In this document: in pieces, positions 1 through 8,849 of the stretch | Numbering within the stretch: the first letter of the stretch is position 1 | How the letters are laid out: each line of letters begins with the position of its first letter | From: Novosphingobium sp. HII-3 | Lineage (GTDB): Bacteria; Pseudomonadota; Alphaproteobacteria; Sphingomonadales; Sphingomonadaceae | Direction of reading: 5' to 3' | Assembly: GCF_002916655.1 (NCBI RefSeq) | Contig: NZ_PPSM01000017.1 | Span: forward strand, 1 to 50,967 | Length of the DNA stretch: 50,967 nucleotides | Notes under the pieces: model-generated | Seen by the model: only the letters and a program-made list of their open reading frames with translations | What the model was told of the DNA's origin: nothing | Databases searched by the model: none | Made by a program: the position numbers and the translations under genes

Positions 1-219
1 AACCATCGCTCCCCCTTTCTTGCGACCGGGGGAAACCAGCTGTCCGTCTCTCTTGGCGACCGCTGCAAAACCGTGTGGTCCGCTGCGGTGAAGCGCCCTC
101 TAAGGTGACCCCGCGATTCGGTCAAACACTAATTTCAAAAATGTTTTCAACAGAACCCGGTGGCCACGATGCGCCTCTTCCAGGCATCCATATGGGCAGA
201 CCCTTCAGACCTTCAAGAG

Positions 220-256
220 CGGATCTGAGTGCAAGCCAGCTCTACGCTCAGATCCG
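220..256. repeat. Inverted repeat just past the PEBP gene
   Basis: CGGATCTGAG (220-229) is repeated in reverse complement as CTCAGATCCG (247-256) around a 17-nt spacer. The stem is perfect over 10 bp and begins 12 nt past the stop codon of the minus-strand PEBP gene. The bases after the stem on the minus strand are not a clear T-run, so it may be a weak terminator, an mRNA 3' stabiliser or a protein site. The rest of 1-267 shows no convincing gene; it contains an AT-richer patch near 125-150. Confidence 0.45.
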
Positions 257-267
257 GTCGAACTCGG

Positions 268-891
268 CTAGGTCTGAGGAATTGCCGCGCTCTCCGCTCC
301 AGAGAACGTGGTTGACGGCTCCTCACGCGAATACGTGCCGACGTGCATGCCAGCTGCCATCACGCGGCCGGAGAGCGCTTCCAGGAAATCGGCGCGTCCG
401 GCTCCTTCTTCGAGACCCAGCGGTTCCGACAAGGCGAAGAGCTGGAACACGTAGTCGTGAGTGCCATGTCCGCTGGGCGGATCGGGCGGAAGCCAGCCTG
501 ACGTCAGATAGCTGTTCCGGCCTATATGATAGGCAGCGGGCCGGTCGAGCGACGGCTGCAAGGCTCCCTCAGGAAGGGAGTTCATGCTCGCCGGCAGATC
601 CCACGACAGTGCATGTACGAGCGGATGCGGCATCGGCGCGTCTGGATCTTCGACGATCAGGGCAAGGCTTACTGCTCCTGCCGGGACCTGTGACCAGGTA
701 AGAGGAGGCGATATCCCTTCCCCGTCCGCCGTGAACCGGGCGGGAAGCCGGGCACCATTGGCGAACGCCGGGCTGGACAGATCGATGGCGTTCGCCAAGC
801 CCTGGCTCCGCTCGACGATCGCAAGTTTGGAATGGCCAGCCCGCACGTTGCGCAGGAGCGAGCCAAGCCAGGCCGGAATGTGCTCGAGCAT
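268..891 (-). CDS. YbhB/YbcL-like PEBP family protein
   Basis: This is a phosphatidylethanolamine-binding/Raf-kinase-inhibitor-like protein of about 207 residues. The family signature is visible: the central segment LALIVEDPDAP followed by a His-containing stretch (PHPLVHALSWDLP), then GWLPPDPPSGHGTHDYVFQLFAL, which form the ligand pocket in this family. The bacterial members bind small anions or lipids, but their biological role is poorly known. No signal peptide is evident, so it is probably cytoplasmic. I chose the ATG at 891 over the TTG at 894 because a GGGAG ribosome-binding site lies at proper spacing. It follows the DUF2171 gene by about 20 nt and is probably co-transcribed with it. 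Confidence 0.9.
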   Translation of the reverse strand: MLEHIPAWLGSLLRNVRAGHSKLAIVERSQGLANAIDLSSPAFANGARLPARFTADGEGISPPLTWSQVPAGAVSLALIVEDPDAPMPHPLVHALSWDLPASMNSLPEGALQPSLDRPAAYHIGRNSYLTSGWLPPDPPSGHGTHDYVFQLFALSEPLGLEEGAGRADFLEALSGRVMAAGMHVGTYSREEPSTTFSGAESAAIPQT

Positions 892-912
892 CAACTCGCT
901 CCCTTATGCGTC

Positions 913-1176
913 CTAGTTCGTGTCCGTGATGGGCCGACCGCCCTCCTCTTCTTCGAACAGGATGGCGACATCCCCGTTTGCAGAGAGCCGGACCTGATTG
1001 CCCTCCACTTCGGCGACCAGTCCGCCCGAAACGTAGTGATGGTGGTCACCATGCGAGCCGCTGTCCGCCTTGGTCATCTTGATGCGATCGCCATCGACCT
1101 TGTCCACAGTGCCGATGTGCACGCCATCCGCGCCTATGATTTCCATATGCTCCTTGATCCGGCTCAGGTCAGCCAT
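913..1176 (-). CDS. DUF2171 family small protein
   Basis: An 87-residue protein with the DUF2171 pattern: an N-terminal 'VHIGTVDKVDGDRIKM' beta segment resembling a PRC-barrel half, then a His-rich stretch (SHGDHHHYV) and a very acidic C-terminus (LFEEEEGG). The start is set by AAGGAGA eight bases before the ATG at 1176; an in-frame ATG at 1200 lacks a ribosome site. Members occur widely in alphaproteobacteria and their function is unknown. The His cluster could bind metal, which is inference. It is probably the first gene of an operon with the PEBP gene. Confidence 0.85.
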   Translation of the reverse strand: MADLSRIKEHMEIIGADGVHIGTVDKVDGDRIKMTKADSGSHGDHHHYVSGGLVAEVEGNQVRLSANGDVAILFEEEEGGRPITDTN

Positions 1177-1358
1177 TGGTGCGTCTCCTTCTCTGCGCAT
1201 ATGACGCTACAACGTGCGAGGCGGACATTCGGCTGTCGCCTGCCCAACAGGCTGGCGCATGCAGGCCTCGACCGGTAGCGATCGCTCGCGCCGAACGCCC
1301 GCCTTTGCTATCGGCCAGCCTCCTTCCGGGCACGCACCGTGCCGATGCTGTCGAGACC

Positions 1359-1943
1359 ATGATGCCGAATGCCAAAGACCTCAGCCGCCTGGGGCAAAAA
1401 GTCGCCGCCGCCCATGGGTGGCCTGCTGCCAAGGCCTTCAAGGCCTATGTATGGAGCGAAGCGGATCAGGCCCGGATTGCCCGCTGCGCGGCCGATCTTC
1501 TGAAAGTCTTCCCCACAGGGCCGGGTACGTTCGCTCCCCTGTGCGCCGCTCTTGCCGTGCAGCTCGATCGCAGCCTCGATGCGCCTGTCCACGTGGTTGC
1601 AGGAACCCTCCGCGTAGACGGCACTCCGGTGCTGGACTTTCCGGCCGGAACAGCGGAGTACTCTGCTCTCGAAGAAGACCGACGGGGGCACGCATGGATC
1701 ATGATCGGTGCGCACATTGTGGACCCCGCCATTTTCCGGCTGGCCTATTCAGCCGACGGCCCGGCCGAACTTTCTCGCCATGTTCTGTCCGTCTTCGGGC
1801 CAGACAAGGCCGTCTATGCCGATCAGTGGCGCCGGACCGCGCGGCTTGGTCTCACGTATGAGCCTCACCGGGTGCTGAGCGCGCCTGAGGTGGATCGACT
1901 GATGGGCGCCGCCTATCAGTTGATAGCAGCGCGATCAACCTGA
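1359..1943 (+). CDS. Hypothetical protein, possible papain/transglutaminase-like fold
   Basis: I do not recognise the family with certainty. The product is 194 residues (start 1359 or 1362). Three short motifs are spaced as in papain/transglutaminase-like folds: PLCAALA (Cys62), RRGHAWI (His111) and IVDPA (Asp122), with a beta strand VHVVAGTLRVDG between the first two. This suggests a Cys-His-Asp triad, but only by pattern. There is no signal peptide or membrane segment. It is divergent from the DUF2171 gene and lies 4 nt upstream of the GST gene, so the two are probably co-transcribed. Confidence 0.75.
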   Translation: MMPNAKDLSRLGQKVAAAHGWPAAKAFKAYVWSEADQARIARCAADLLKVFPTGPGTFAPLCAALAVQLDRSLDAPVHVVAGTLRVDGTPVLDFPAGTAEYSALEEDRRGHAWIMIGAHIVDPAIFRLAYSADGPAELSRHVLSVFGPDKAVYADQWRRTARLGLTYEPHRVLSAPEVDRLMGAAYQLIAARST

Positions 1944-1947
1944 ACGG

Positions 1948-2571
1948 ATGTCTGTGCCCATTCTCTACAGTTTTCGTCGCTGCCCCTACGCGATGCGCGC
2001 AAGACTCGCCCTGGCCGTCAGCGAAACACGGTGCGAGCTGCGCGAGGTGAAGCTCGCTGCGAAGCCGTCTGCCATGCTGGAGGCTTCGCCGAAGGGTACG
2101 GTACCGGTGCTTGTCCTGCCCGGGGGAGAGGTGATCGACGAGAGCCTCGATATTATGCGCTACGCTCTGTCGCGAAACGATCCGGAAGCGTGGCTGGCGA
2201 ATGACGATCCCGATCTGATCGCCGGCAATGACGGCCCGTTCAAGCATCATCTCGATCGCTACAAGTATCCGGAACGCCATGGCTCGGACCCGCTGATCCA
2301 CCGGGAGCATGCCATGAACTTCCTGCGCCAAGTGGAGGACCGCCTAACCATGTCGCCCCACCTTGCCGGGAAAGGCCGCGGTATGGTGGACGCGGCTGTC
2401 GCGCCCTTCGTCAGGCAGTTCGCGGCCGTGGCGCCGCTCTGGTTCGAGGAACAGAAGTTGCCCCGTCTGCAGGGCTGGCTGGCCGACTTCCTCGCGAGCG
2501 AGCTTTTCAGAGCCGTGATGATCCGACCCCGGCCCTGGACGCCAGAGCAACCGCCTCTGTTCTTCCCGTAG
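1948..2571 (+). CDS. Glutathione S-transferase-like protein
   Basis: A 207-residue protein with a thioredoxin-fold N-terminal domain carrying the CPYA active-site motif (Cys12-Ala15) after YSFRR, then KGTVPVLVLPGGEVIDES, the glutathione-contact cis-Pro and Glu-Ser turn of GSTs. The C-terminal half is helical, as in the family. A cysteine-type active site suggests thiol transfer or glutaredoxin-like chemistry (omega/beta-like class); the substrate is unknown. The ribosome site is weak, so translation may be coupled to the preceding gene, which ends 4 nt upstream. Confidence 0.88.
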   Translation: MSVPILYSFRRCPYAMRARLALAVSETRCELREVKLAAKPSAMLEASPKGTVPVLVLPGGEVIDESLDIMRYALSRNDPEAWLANDDPDLIAGNDGPFKHHLDRYKYPERHGSDPLIHREHAMNFLRQVEDRLTMSPHLAGKGRGMVDAAVAPFVRQFAAVAPLWFEEQKLPRLQGWLADFLASELFRAVMIRPRPWTPEQPPLFFP

Positions 2572-2612
2572 AGGGGACCCTCTCCTGCATCCTGCGCAGG
2601 GGCCATGAACGC

Positions 2613-3896
2613 TCAGGCGGCTGCCAGGGCCTGCTCCAGGTCGGCGATGATATCTTCGGGATGTTCGATGCCGATGGAAAGCCGCACGGTCGACTGAAGG
2701 ACGCCGATCCGCTCGCGTATGTCGGCCGGAACTCCGGAGTGAGTAGTCGTGGCCGGATGGCTCGCCAGTGACTCCGTGCCACCGAGGCTCACCGCCAGCT
2801 TGAAGATCTGCAGCGCGTTGAGGAAGCGGAACGCCGCCGGCTGACCACCTGCGATATCGAAAGCGAATGTCGATCCTGCGCCGCTGGTTTGCGCCGCGAC
2901 GACCTCGGCGGACCTTGAACCTGCGGGGTAGAAGGCGGGAAAGGCGACCTGTTGGACCTTGGGGTGGTCCCGCAGGAACGTGGCGGCGCGCAGCGCATTG
3001 GCATTGGCCCTATCCATGCGCAGGCCAAGCGTCTCGAGCGAACGACTCAACATCCAGCAGCTGTGCGCGTCAAGCTGCGTCCCGATGGCGCTGCGCAGGA
3101 GGCGCACCTCCCTCATCAGCTTCGCCGAACCCAAGGCAGCCCCTGCAACCAGATCCGAATGGCCCCCGACATACTTGGTCAAGGAGTATACCGATATATC
3201 CGCGCCTCTTTCCAGGGGGCGCTGAAACACGGGGCCTAGCAAGGTGTTGTCGCAAACGAGGAGCGGGCGGTGGCCCTGCCGGACGCCTATGGCGTCACAG
3301 ATCCGCTTCATCAGCGCGATGTCGACAAGGCTGTTGGTGGGATTGGCCGGCGTTTCGATCAGTACGATCGAAAGCCGCCCGGCCTCCATCGCCCGCTCTG
3401 CCGCGTCTTCGACGGCGGCTTCGTCCAAACCGTCCGCGAAGCCGACGGCGCTCATCCCGAGGTTCGCCAGCGTGCGGGTCAGCAGCGTTTCCGTTCCGCC
3501 GTAGAGCGGCTGGGAGTGCAGGATCGTATCTCCGGGGCGGGCGAAGGCGAGCACCGTCGTCGTGATCGCCGCCATGCCGGAGGAGAATACCACGCCGGCT
3601 TCCGCGCCTTCGAACACTGCCAGCCGATCTTCGACGATTTCGCTGTTGGGATGGTTGAACCGTGAATAGACCAGCCCCCGCCCCTGCCCCGGCGGCGGTT
3701 CCTTGCGACCGGCCACATAGTCGAAGAAGTCGCGCCCCTCTTCCGCCGTGGGGAATACGAAGGTCGACGTCAGGAAGACGGGCGGCTTCACCGCGCCTTC
3801 CGAGAGAAAGGGGTCATAACCGTAGTTCAGCATCAGCGTATCGGGATGCAGACGGTGCGCCCCGATCGCCGTCTTGCTTTCGCGCGGTGCCGTCAT
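2613..3896 (-). CDS. Cystathionine gamma-synthase family PLP-dependent enzyme
   Basis: A 427-residue fold-type I PLP enzyme of the Cys/Met metabolism family. Visible family marks are [17 protein letters not shown] with the phosphate-binding loop, LYGGT (Tyr132, ring stacking), CDNTL, and [14 protein letters not shown] with the Schiff-base Lys241. The family makes or breaks gamma C-S bonds (cystathionine gamma-synthase, gamma-lyase, methionine gamma-lyase); which reaction applies cannot be read from the sequence. The N-terminal [18 protein letters not shown] insertion is atypical for MetB and fits the separate proteobacterial subgroup. There is a good GGGAG ribosome site before the ATG. No other methionine or cysteine gene is nearby. 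Confidence 0.9.
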   Translation of the reverse strand: MTAPRESKTAIGAHRLHPDTLMLNYGYDPFLSEGAVKPPVFLTSTFVFPTAEEGRDFFDYVAGRKEPPPGQGRGLVYSRFNHPNSEIVEDRLAVFEGAEAGVVFSSGMAAITTTVLAFARPGDTILHSQPLYGGTETLLTRTLANLGMSAVGFADGLDEAAVEDAAERAMEAGRLSIVLIETPANPTNSLVDIALMKRICDAIGVRQGHRPLLVCDNTLLGPVFQRPLERGADISVYSLTKYVGGHSDLVAGAALGSAKLMREVRLLRSAIGTQLDAHSCWMLSRSLETLGLRMDRANANALRAATFLRDHPKVQQVAFPAFYPAGSRSAEVVAAQTSGAGSTFAFDIAGGQPAAFRFLNALQIFKLAVSLGGTESLASHPATTTHSGVPADIRERIGVLQSTVRLSIGIEHPEDIIADLEQALAAA

Positions 3897-4081
3897 CTCA
3901 TCTCTCCCTAGGCGTCAGCCGGACAGGCATTACTGATCCGGTGAACGCCCCGGCGTCAACAGTGCTCCGTTTCGCCGCTGCGGATGACGGAACGGTCAGC
4001 GATATCTCCACCGGCCTTGCGGGATGCACCGGCAGGATCTTTCCGGGGGGCGCCTCCTCTCCAGCGCTTGCGGCTCGCCAC

Positions 4082-5596
4082 TCATCGGAGTGCCGCTCTC
4101 AGCGCCTTGCGCTTGCGCATCCGGGTCAGCCGCAGCCGCACGCGTGCGTCGCGTACGAGCGAGGGCGGAAGTTCGGTAATGACCCTCAGGCCCGCCACAC
4201 TGGAGCTGTTGCGAATGGCGCGCAGGGTGCGGCCCACGACCTGCTCGACCATCTCCCGCCGCTCGATCTCGCCCTCTTCCGCCACCAGCGAGAGACGGTG
4301 AACCGCATAAAGCCCCAGGACACCTGCCAGAAGAAAGTAGAAATCCCAATGGCTAAGCCGCAGCGGAAAGGACACCGTTCCGGCAGGGCTTGTCCAGCTC
4401 AGCAGCAGTTCCAGCTTCCGAGCCGAAAAGAAATCGGCCAGCAACCCGCCAAGGATGGGCGCCAGCCCGGCGGCCAGAGCGATCGCGACGGCGTTCGTCG
4501 CGACATAGGCCGTGGCCTCGCCCTTGGGCGAAAGCTTGAGGGCGATCGCGGTGGAGGCAAGCGTGACGCCCGCGACTGACGCGCCCATCAGCACGTGCAG
4601 GAAACCGAGCCATCCAATCACGAAGGTTGCGTTACCGGACTGCGACGCACCGATCATCGCAACGATCCCCAGGATGTACGCCGGTGCGGACACCATGAGC
4701 ACGGTCTTGTTCGAGAACCTGTCCGTGAGCGTGCCCCAGAAGCGCAACGCCAACAGGTTCGCCAACTGGCTTATCGCACTCAGCACCATCACCATGCTTA
4801 CATCGAAGCCGAGCTGCTGAACGATGAAGACGGTGAAGAAGGGCGTCGCCAGGTTCACCGCGACCTGCCAACTGACGACGAAGGCCAGCAGCCTCCGGAA
4901 GTTGAGGTCGGTAAGAGGCGCGCGAAGGAGGCGCAGCAACGGTATCCGTCCACCGGCAGGGGCCATCAGCGGCTCCGGCATGCGGGCGACGATGGCGGCG
5001 CTCACCATGCCCATCGTGCACCCTACGATGAACATCGCGGCGAAGGCGAGACTTCGGCCCGATGAGCCGGCGGCCGTGCGCTCCAGGATGTAGGCAGCGG
5101 CCAGGCCGGCGATCAGGGTGATGCCGGCCGTCCAGGCGGTCCGCCGGGCGAACACACTTCCAAGCCGGTTCTCAGGCGCCAGGTCGCGCATCCAGGCGTT
5201 CCATGCGCAGCCGCCGAACGCACTGAGGCCGCACAGGACGTACTGCGCGGCAAGAAAGATGAGAAGCGGCAAGGTGCCCGTGAAGAAGGCCGTGGCGGCC
5301 ATCACCAGCAGCATTGCGCGCCCCACGACGCTGGTCAGGACCGCGATACGCTTGCGGGCGCGAAGTCGTTCCACCACGGCGATTGCGGGAATTTGGAGCA
5401 GCTGAGTGATGAATGGTGCGCTGGCCAGCACGCCGACCCACAGGTTGCTTGCGCCCAAATGAAGGGCGAAGGCGGTGAGCACGACGCCGCTCGTCAGCGC
5501 GCCCGTGCTACTGGAGAACGCCGCCTCGAAGACCAGCAATCGCAGGCCACGTTCCCGTTCGTCGTCAGTAAGATGAGGCTGCGGGGCCAAGCTCAC
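4082..5596 (-). CDS. MFS transporter
   Basis: A polytopic membrane protein of about 504 residues with roughly 12 predicted hydrophobic segments, beginning with GALTSGVVLTAFALHLGAS and including the loop RDLAPENRLGSVFARR, typical of the major facilitator superfamily. The C-terminal 70 residues are cytoplasmic, first acidic then very basic (RLRLTRMRKRKALRAALR). I place the start at the GTG at 5596 because GAGGTGA lies directly upstream; a TTG at 5617 would swallow that site. The substrate is unknown. The 110-nt gap upstream separates it from the SDR gene on the same strand. Confidence 0.85.
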   Translation of the reverse strand: MSLAPQPHLTDDERERGLRLLVFEAAFSSSTGALTSGVVLTAFALHLGASNLWVGVLASAPFITQLLQIPAIAVVERLRARKRIAVLTSVVGRAMLLVMAATAFFTGTLPLLIFLAAQYVLCGLSAFGGCAWNAWMRDLAPENRLGSVFARRTAWTAGITLIAGLAAAYILERTAAGSSGRSLAFAAMFIVGCTMGMVSAAIVARMPEPLMAPAGGRIPLLRLLRAPLTDLNFRRLLAFVVSWQVAVNLATPFFTVFIVQQLGFDVSMVMVLSAISQLANLLALRFWGTLTDRFSNKTVLMVSAPAYILGIVAMIGASQSGNATFVIGWLGFLHVLMGASVAGVTLASTAIALKLSPKGEATAYVATNAVAIALAAGLAPILGGLLADFFSARKLELLLSWTSPAGTVSFPLRLSHWDFYFLLAGVLGLYAVHRLSLVAEEGEIERREMVEQVVGRTLRAIRNSSSVAGLRVITELPPSLVRDARVRLRLTRMRKRKALRAALR

Positions 5597-5727
5597 GGGA
5601 TCACCTCGGGTAGCCAAGTGAACGAGAGCGAAAACATCTACACGGCCAAATAGTTCTCCATCAGGGACAAGGCCATACTCGCAGGCCGAGTGAGCGGCCG
5701 CCCGGCGTCAACCGGAGGAAGGGCGGA

Positions 5728-6474
5728 TCAGGCGGTTTTCTGACGCAGCGGCTCGATGCGCAGCATCGGGATGTCGCATCGACTGGCGCGGGTCATGACG
5801 AATGAAACAGCCTCCGCGATTTCCTCGGCGAACAGCATCTCGGACCGGCTGATCGCCTCCCTCTGCTCTTCCGCACTGCACATCTGCATGTCGCTGCCAA
5901 CGGATCCCGGCTCGATCACGGTGACCCGCACGCCCTTGTCGGCGACTTCCTTGCGCAGGGTCAGAGCAAAATGATTGATGCCGCCTTTGGTCGCAGCGTA
6001 CACGCTCTCGCCCGCGGCCATGATTTCCACGCTGATCGAGCTTATCAGGATGATCAGCCCGCTTTCCTGCCTCAGCATCCGCTTCAGTGCCGCGCGGGTG
6101 CAGCCGAGATAGCCGCTGAGGTTGGTGTCCACGACATAGCGCCAGTCCTCATCGGCCATTTCATGCAAGGCCTGGGCTCCGAGCGCCGCGCAAGCGACGA
6201 GGACATCGATGCCGCCAAGCTGTGCGTCCACCGCCGCGAACACCTTCTCGATGTCCTCTGCCTTGCCAGCGTCCGCTGTGAGGCCGCAGGTTTCCGGAAG
6301 GTTCGCTTCTCGAAGCACCTCTTTCAGCGGCGCCTCGTCGCGGCCGAAGGTCAGCACTTTCGCACCTTGCTCCGCCAGGCTGAGAACGATGGCGCGGCCA
6401 ATACCGGTGGTGCCGCCAGTGACGAGAATCCTCTTGCCTGCGATCGGCTCGTGGGGCGTCTTTTGCTGTGTCAT
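5728..6474 (-). CDS. Short-chain dehydrogenase/reductase
   Basis: A 248-residue classical SDR with the Rossmann motif TGGTTGIG (residues 19-26) and catalytic Ser145, Tyr159 and Lys163 (SVYAATKGG), plus the PG motif after IEPGS. It is an NAD(P)-dependent oxidoreductase of unknown substrate. The reading frame stays open far upstream of 6474, but that part is the complement of the next gene; the ATG at 6474 is the only sensible start for the Rossmann strand. It is divergent from the 733-residue gene. Confidence 0.9.
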   Translation of the reverse strand: MTQQKTPHEPIAGKRILVTGGTTGIGRAIVLSLAEQGAKVLTFGRDEAPLKEVLREANLPETCGLTADAGKAEDIEKVFAAVDAQLGGIDVLVACAALGAQALHEMADEDWRYVVDTNLSGYLGCTRAALKRMLRQESGLIILISSISVEIMAAGESVYAATKGGINHFALTLRKEVADKGVRVTVIEPGSVGSDMQMCSAEEQREAISRSEMLFAEEIAEAVSFVMTRASRCDIPMLRIEPLRQKTA

Positions 6475-6503
6475 GGCCGCTGAACGAGGCTGGCGAGCAG
6501 AAA

Positions 6504-6520
6504 GTTTCGCTGCCCGAAAC
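6504..6520. promoter_or_regulatory. Operator-like palindrome in divergent promoter region
   Basis: GTTTCG-N5-CGAAAC lies 30 nt upstream of the SDR start, in the 144-nt divergent region. The symmetry and position fit a repressor site for the minus-strand gene. No regulator is encoded next to it, so this is a weak call. Confidence 0.3.
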
Positions 6521-6581
6521 CTATGTCGCTTACATGCACGAAGCCGGTGGCGCCGATGAGCAACTGATCTGAAAAACCGGC

Positions 6582-6613
6582 GTTTCTCCTGCGCACAAAT
6601 CCGCAGGAGAAAC
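6582..6613 (+). promoter_or_regulatory. Perfect 12-bp hairpin burying the ribosome-binding site
   Basis: GTTTCTCCTGCG (6582-6593) pairs perfectly with CGCAGGAGAAAC (6602-6613) across an 8-nt loop. The 3' arm contains AGGAG (6605-6609), the ribosome-binding site of the gene starting at 6619, so the structure would block initiation unless opened. No T-run follows, so it is not an intrinsic terminator. An RNA thermometer, a protein- or sRNA-opened switch, or simple dampening of expression are all possible. Confidence 0.65.
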
Positions 6614-6618
6614 ATCGC

Positions 6619-8820
6619 ATGGCCACACGAACCGTGCAGGCGATCGCTCCCGAAACCGCTTTCGCGAGCAAGGTACTGACGGACACATCCGAGCCGCTGG
6701 CGAAGGCACGACAAGGCAATCTGGAGCTGGAGGTTCGGCTCGCGGGCGACACGCTCTGGCTTATCATCCGCAGGGGCACGGAAGGTGGCCTGGCCTTGCG
6801 CATGCCGGTGTTCAGCCAGGATGCGAAATGCCGGCTCCTGAAAAATGGCGATGCGCTGGCGGCGGTGGAGTGCACCGGCAGCCTTGGCAAAGCGCGCCTT
6901 GTCGTGACCGGTGAGCCTTTCGGACTGGAGCAGCTGCGCGCGACACTTCAGTTCACGCCCTCTCGCGATCTTGCGATCGAGTGGGTCCCCCGTGACCTCG
7001 TGCCGTTCGACGCTTCGGGCGACGCGACCGGGACTAAGGGCCTCGTCGCGGCGCGCCAGCGCAAGATGAACACCGGCCTGCTTTATTTCTCTCTGGAGCG
7101 CCCGGCGCTTGGCAAGGTTCTTTATCTGCAGAACCTCACCGCACTGAACGACTACTTCAACGCCACCGGCAGCAAGCCGGAAAGTGCGGTCGGCGGCGAC
7201 TGGCCCGAACTTGGGTATCAGCTGCCGCGCAATCCCGAAACCGGCAAGGCGGTGCTGGCAGCGGGGCAGGAGCTGACGCTCTACGACACTCTTCTCGCGA
7301 TCCGCGGCTACCCTCAAAACGGGGAGACGGACTCAGCCTGGCAGTTTCTCGACATGTTGGGCGGCCTCTACCATTCCCTTAACCCGCCGGAACCCGCCTT
7401 CCACGACTGGATCCTGCGTGCCGAGAATACAATCCAGGACCTTGCCAAGGGACCAAAGACCCGCATCCGGCACTACGGCCATACCTACTTCCATCCCTAC
7501 ACCGCGAGCGAATACCCGGACTCGATGGTTCAGCTTTCTCTGGCTGCCGCGATGCGCGACTGGGGAAGATGGTCGGGCCAAGAACATCCGCTGGTGGGTG
7601 AAATCGTCTCGGGCCTGCGCAAGTTCTATGATCCGGAGCTGAAGGCGCTCAGACGTTATCTGCCGAACGTCGGGGCCGACAAGAACGCCAATGCGGTGGA
7701 CAGCTGGTACCTTTACCACCCCCTGCTGAACCTCGGCAATCTTGCTCTTGCTGGAGACAGGGCGGCGCGGCGGCTTTTCTTCGATTCCATCGACTACGGC
7801 ATCAAGGCCGCGCAGCATTTCCGGTACAAGTGGCCGATCATGTACGATGTCACGGATTTCAGAGTCATCACGGACGTTGCCGAAGCCGATGACAGGGGCC
7901 AAACGGACGTTGGCGGCATTTATGCGTGGGTCATGCTGCAGGCGTTCGAGATGTCTCATGACGAACGCTTCCTGACAGAAGCCATGAAGGCGATCGATGC
8001 CGCACGCGGGATGCGCTTCGACCTGAACTATCAGGCCAACCTGACGGCCTGGGGCGCCGCGGCCTGCATCCGCTTGTGGCGGATCATCAATCGCGCCGAA
8101 TACCTCCAGCAAAGTTACGTCTACCTCGCCAGCTTCTTCCACAACAGTCAGATCTGGAAGAGCGAGATCGGCCTGTCGCGCCACTGGACCAACTTCCTCG
8201 GTGTCACGTGCCTTCAGGATGCTCCGTACATGGCAGCGTACGAGTGCTTCGACAGCTACGCGGCGTTCGAGCGTTACCTGGATTACATGGGAGTCGATAT
8301 CATTCCCGGTGTGAAGCTGCTCGTGAACGAGTTCTGCCGCCATGCGCTCGACAGGGGATGGTACTACTATCCTGATGCGTTGCCTGAGGAAGCGCTGGCG
8401 ACAGAGAACCGGAACGGGCATATAGACCGCTCGCTGAACTACCCTGTCGAAGATCTTTACCCCGACGGTCAGAAGGCGGGCCAAGTGGGCCAGGAGATCT
8501 ACGGCTCCGGCGCGGCGATTGTTTACGCCACCCGCTCCTTCCACCGGATCGACGATGCACCGTTCCTGTTGTTCTGCGACAGCTTCGTGCGCGCAATACA
8601 CCGGCTGGACAGTTCCACGCTGAACCTGCGCATCGACGGGCATGAGACGACGCCAGCCCGCCTGGCGCTCCTGCCGCTCGACGGAAAACCGGAGCGGCTT
8701 CGCCCCAAGCTGTGGACGGCGAACCGGGAAGCTCTCGACTTCAAGATCGTGGATGGTCGTCTGGAAACCTGGGTGCCCTCAAACAACGCTCTCCTCCTGG
8801 GGTGGGAAATGACGCCGTAG
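6619..8820 (+). CDS. Large hypothetical protein, possible alpha/alpha toroid
   Basis: A soluble-looking 733-residue protein with no signal peptide and no family I recognise firmly. Residues 1-150 are beta-rich. From about 200 to 660 it is helical with repeated aromatic-rich segments (WYLYHPLLNLGN, HFRYKWPIMYDVTDFR, QSYVYLASFFHNSQIW, DRGWYYYPDALPEE), the texture of six-hairpin glycosidase, epimerase or lyase toroids. A short beta tail follows. A sugar-active enzyme is a guess from that texture. AGGAG lies 9 nt before the ATG and sits inside a strong hairpin. The gene is convergent with the histidine kinase gene, 29 nt away. Confidence 0.85.
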   Translation: MATRTVQAIAPETAFASKVLTDTSEPLAKARQGNLELEVRLAGDTLWLIIRRGTEGGLALRMPVFSQDAKCRLLKNGDALAAVECTGSLGKARLVVTGEPFGLEQLRATLQFTPSRDLAIEWVPRDLVPFDASGDATGTKGLVAARQRKMNTGLLYFSLERPALGKVLYLQNLTALNDYFNATGSKPESAVGGDWPELGYQLPRNPETGKAVLAAGQELTLYDTLLAIRGYPQNGETDSAWQFLDMLGGLYHSLNPPEPAFHDWILRAENTIQDLAKGPKTRIRHYGHTYFHPYTASEYPDSMVQLSLAAAMRDWGRWSGQEHPLVGEIVSGLRKFYDPELKALRRYLPNVGADKNANAVDSWYLYHPLLNLGNLALAGDRAARRLFFDSIDYGIKAAQHFRYKWPIMYDVTDFRVITDVAEADDRGQTDVGGIYAWVMLQAFEMSHDERFLTEAMKAIDAARGMRFDLNYQANLTAWGAAACIRLWRIINRAEYLQQSYVYLASFFHNSQIWKSEIGLSRHWTNFLGVTCLQDAPYMAAYECFDSYAAFERYLDYMGVDIIPGVKLLVNEFCRHALDRGWYYYPDALPEEALATENRNGHIDRSLNYPVEDLYPDGQKAGQVGQEIYGSGAAIVYATRSFHRIDDAPFLLFCDSFVRAIHRLDSSTLNLRIDGHETTPARLALLPLDGKPERLRPKLWTANREALDFKIVDGRLETWVPSNNALLLGWEMTP

Positions 8821-8849
8821 GCTCGACCCGCCATTGCCGCTCCTGGCTG

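Noticed and set aside
75..701. Open frame on the plus strand at the left end
   Set aside because: Runs antisense through the PEBP gene and is Arg/Ser-rich without any domain.
6475..7317. Long open extension upstream of the SDR gene on the minus strand
   Set aside because: It is the complement of the 733-residue gene; the SDR fold begins right after the ATG at 6474.
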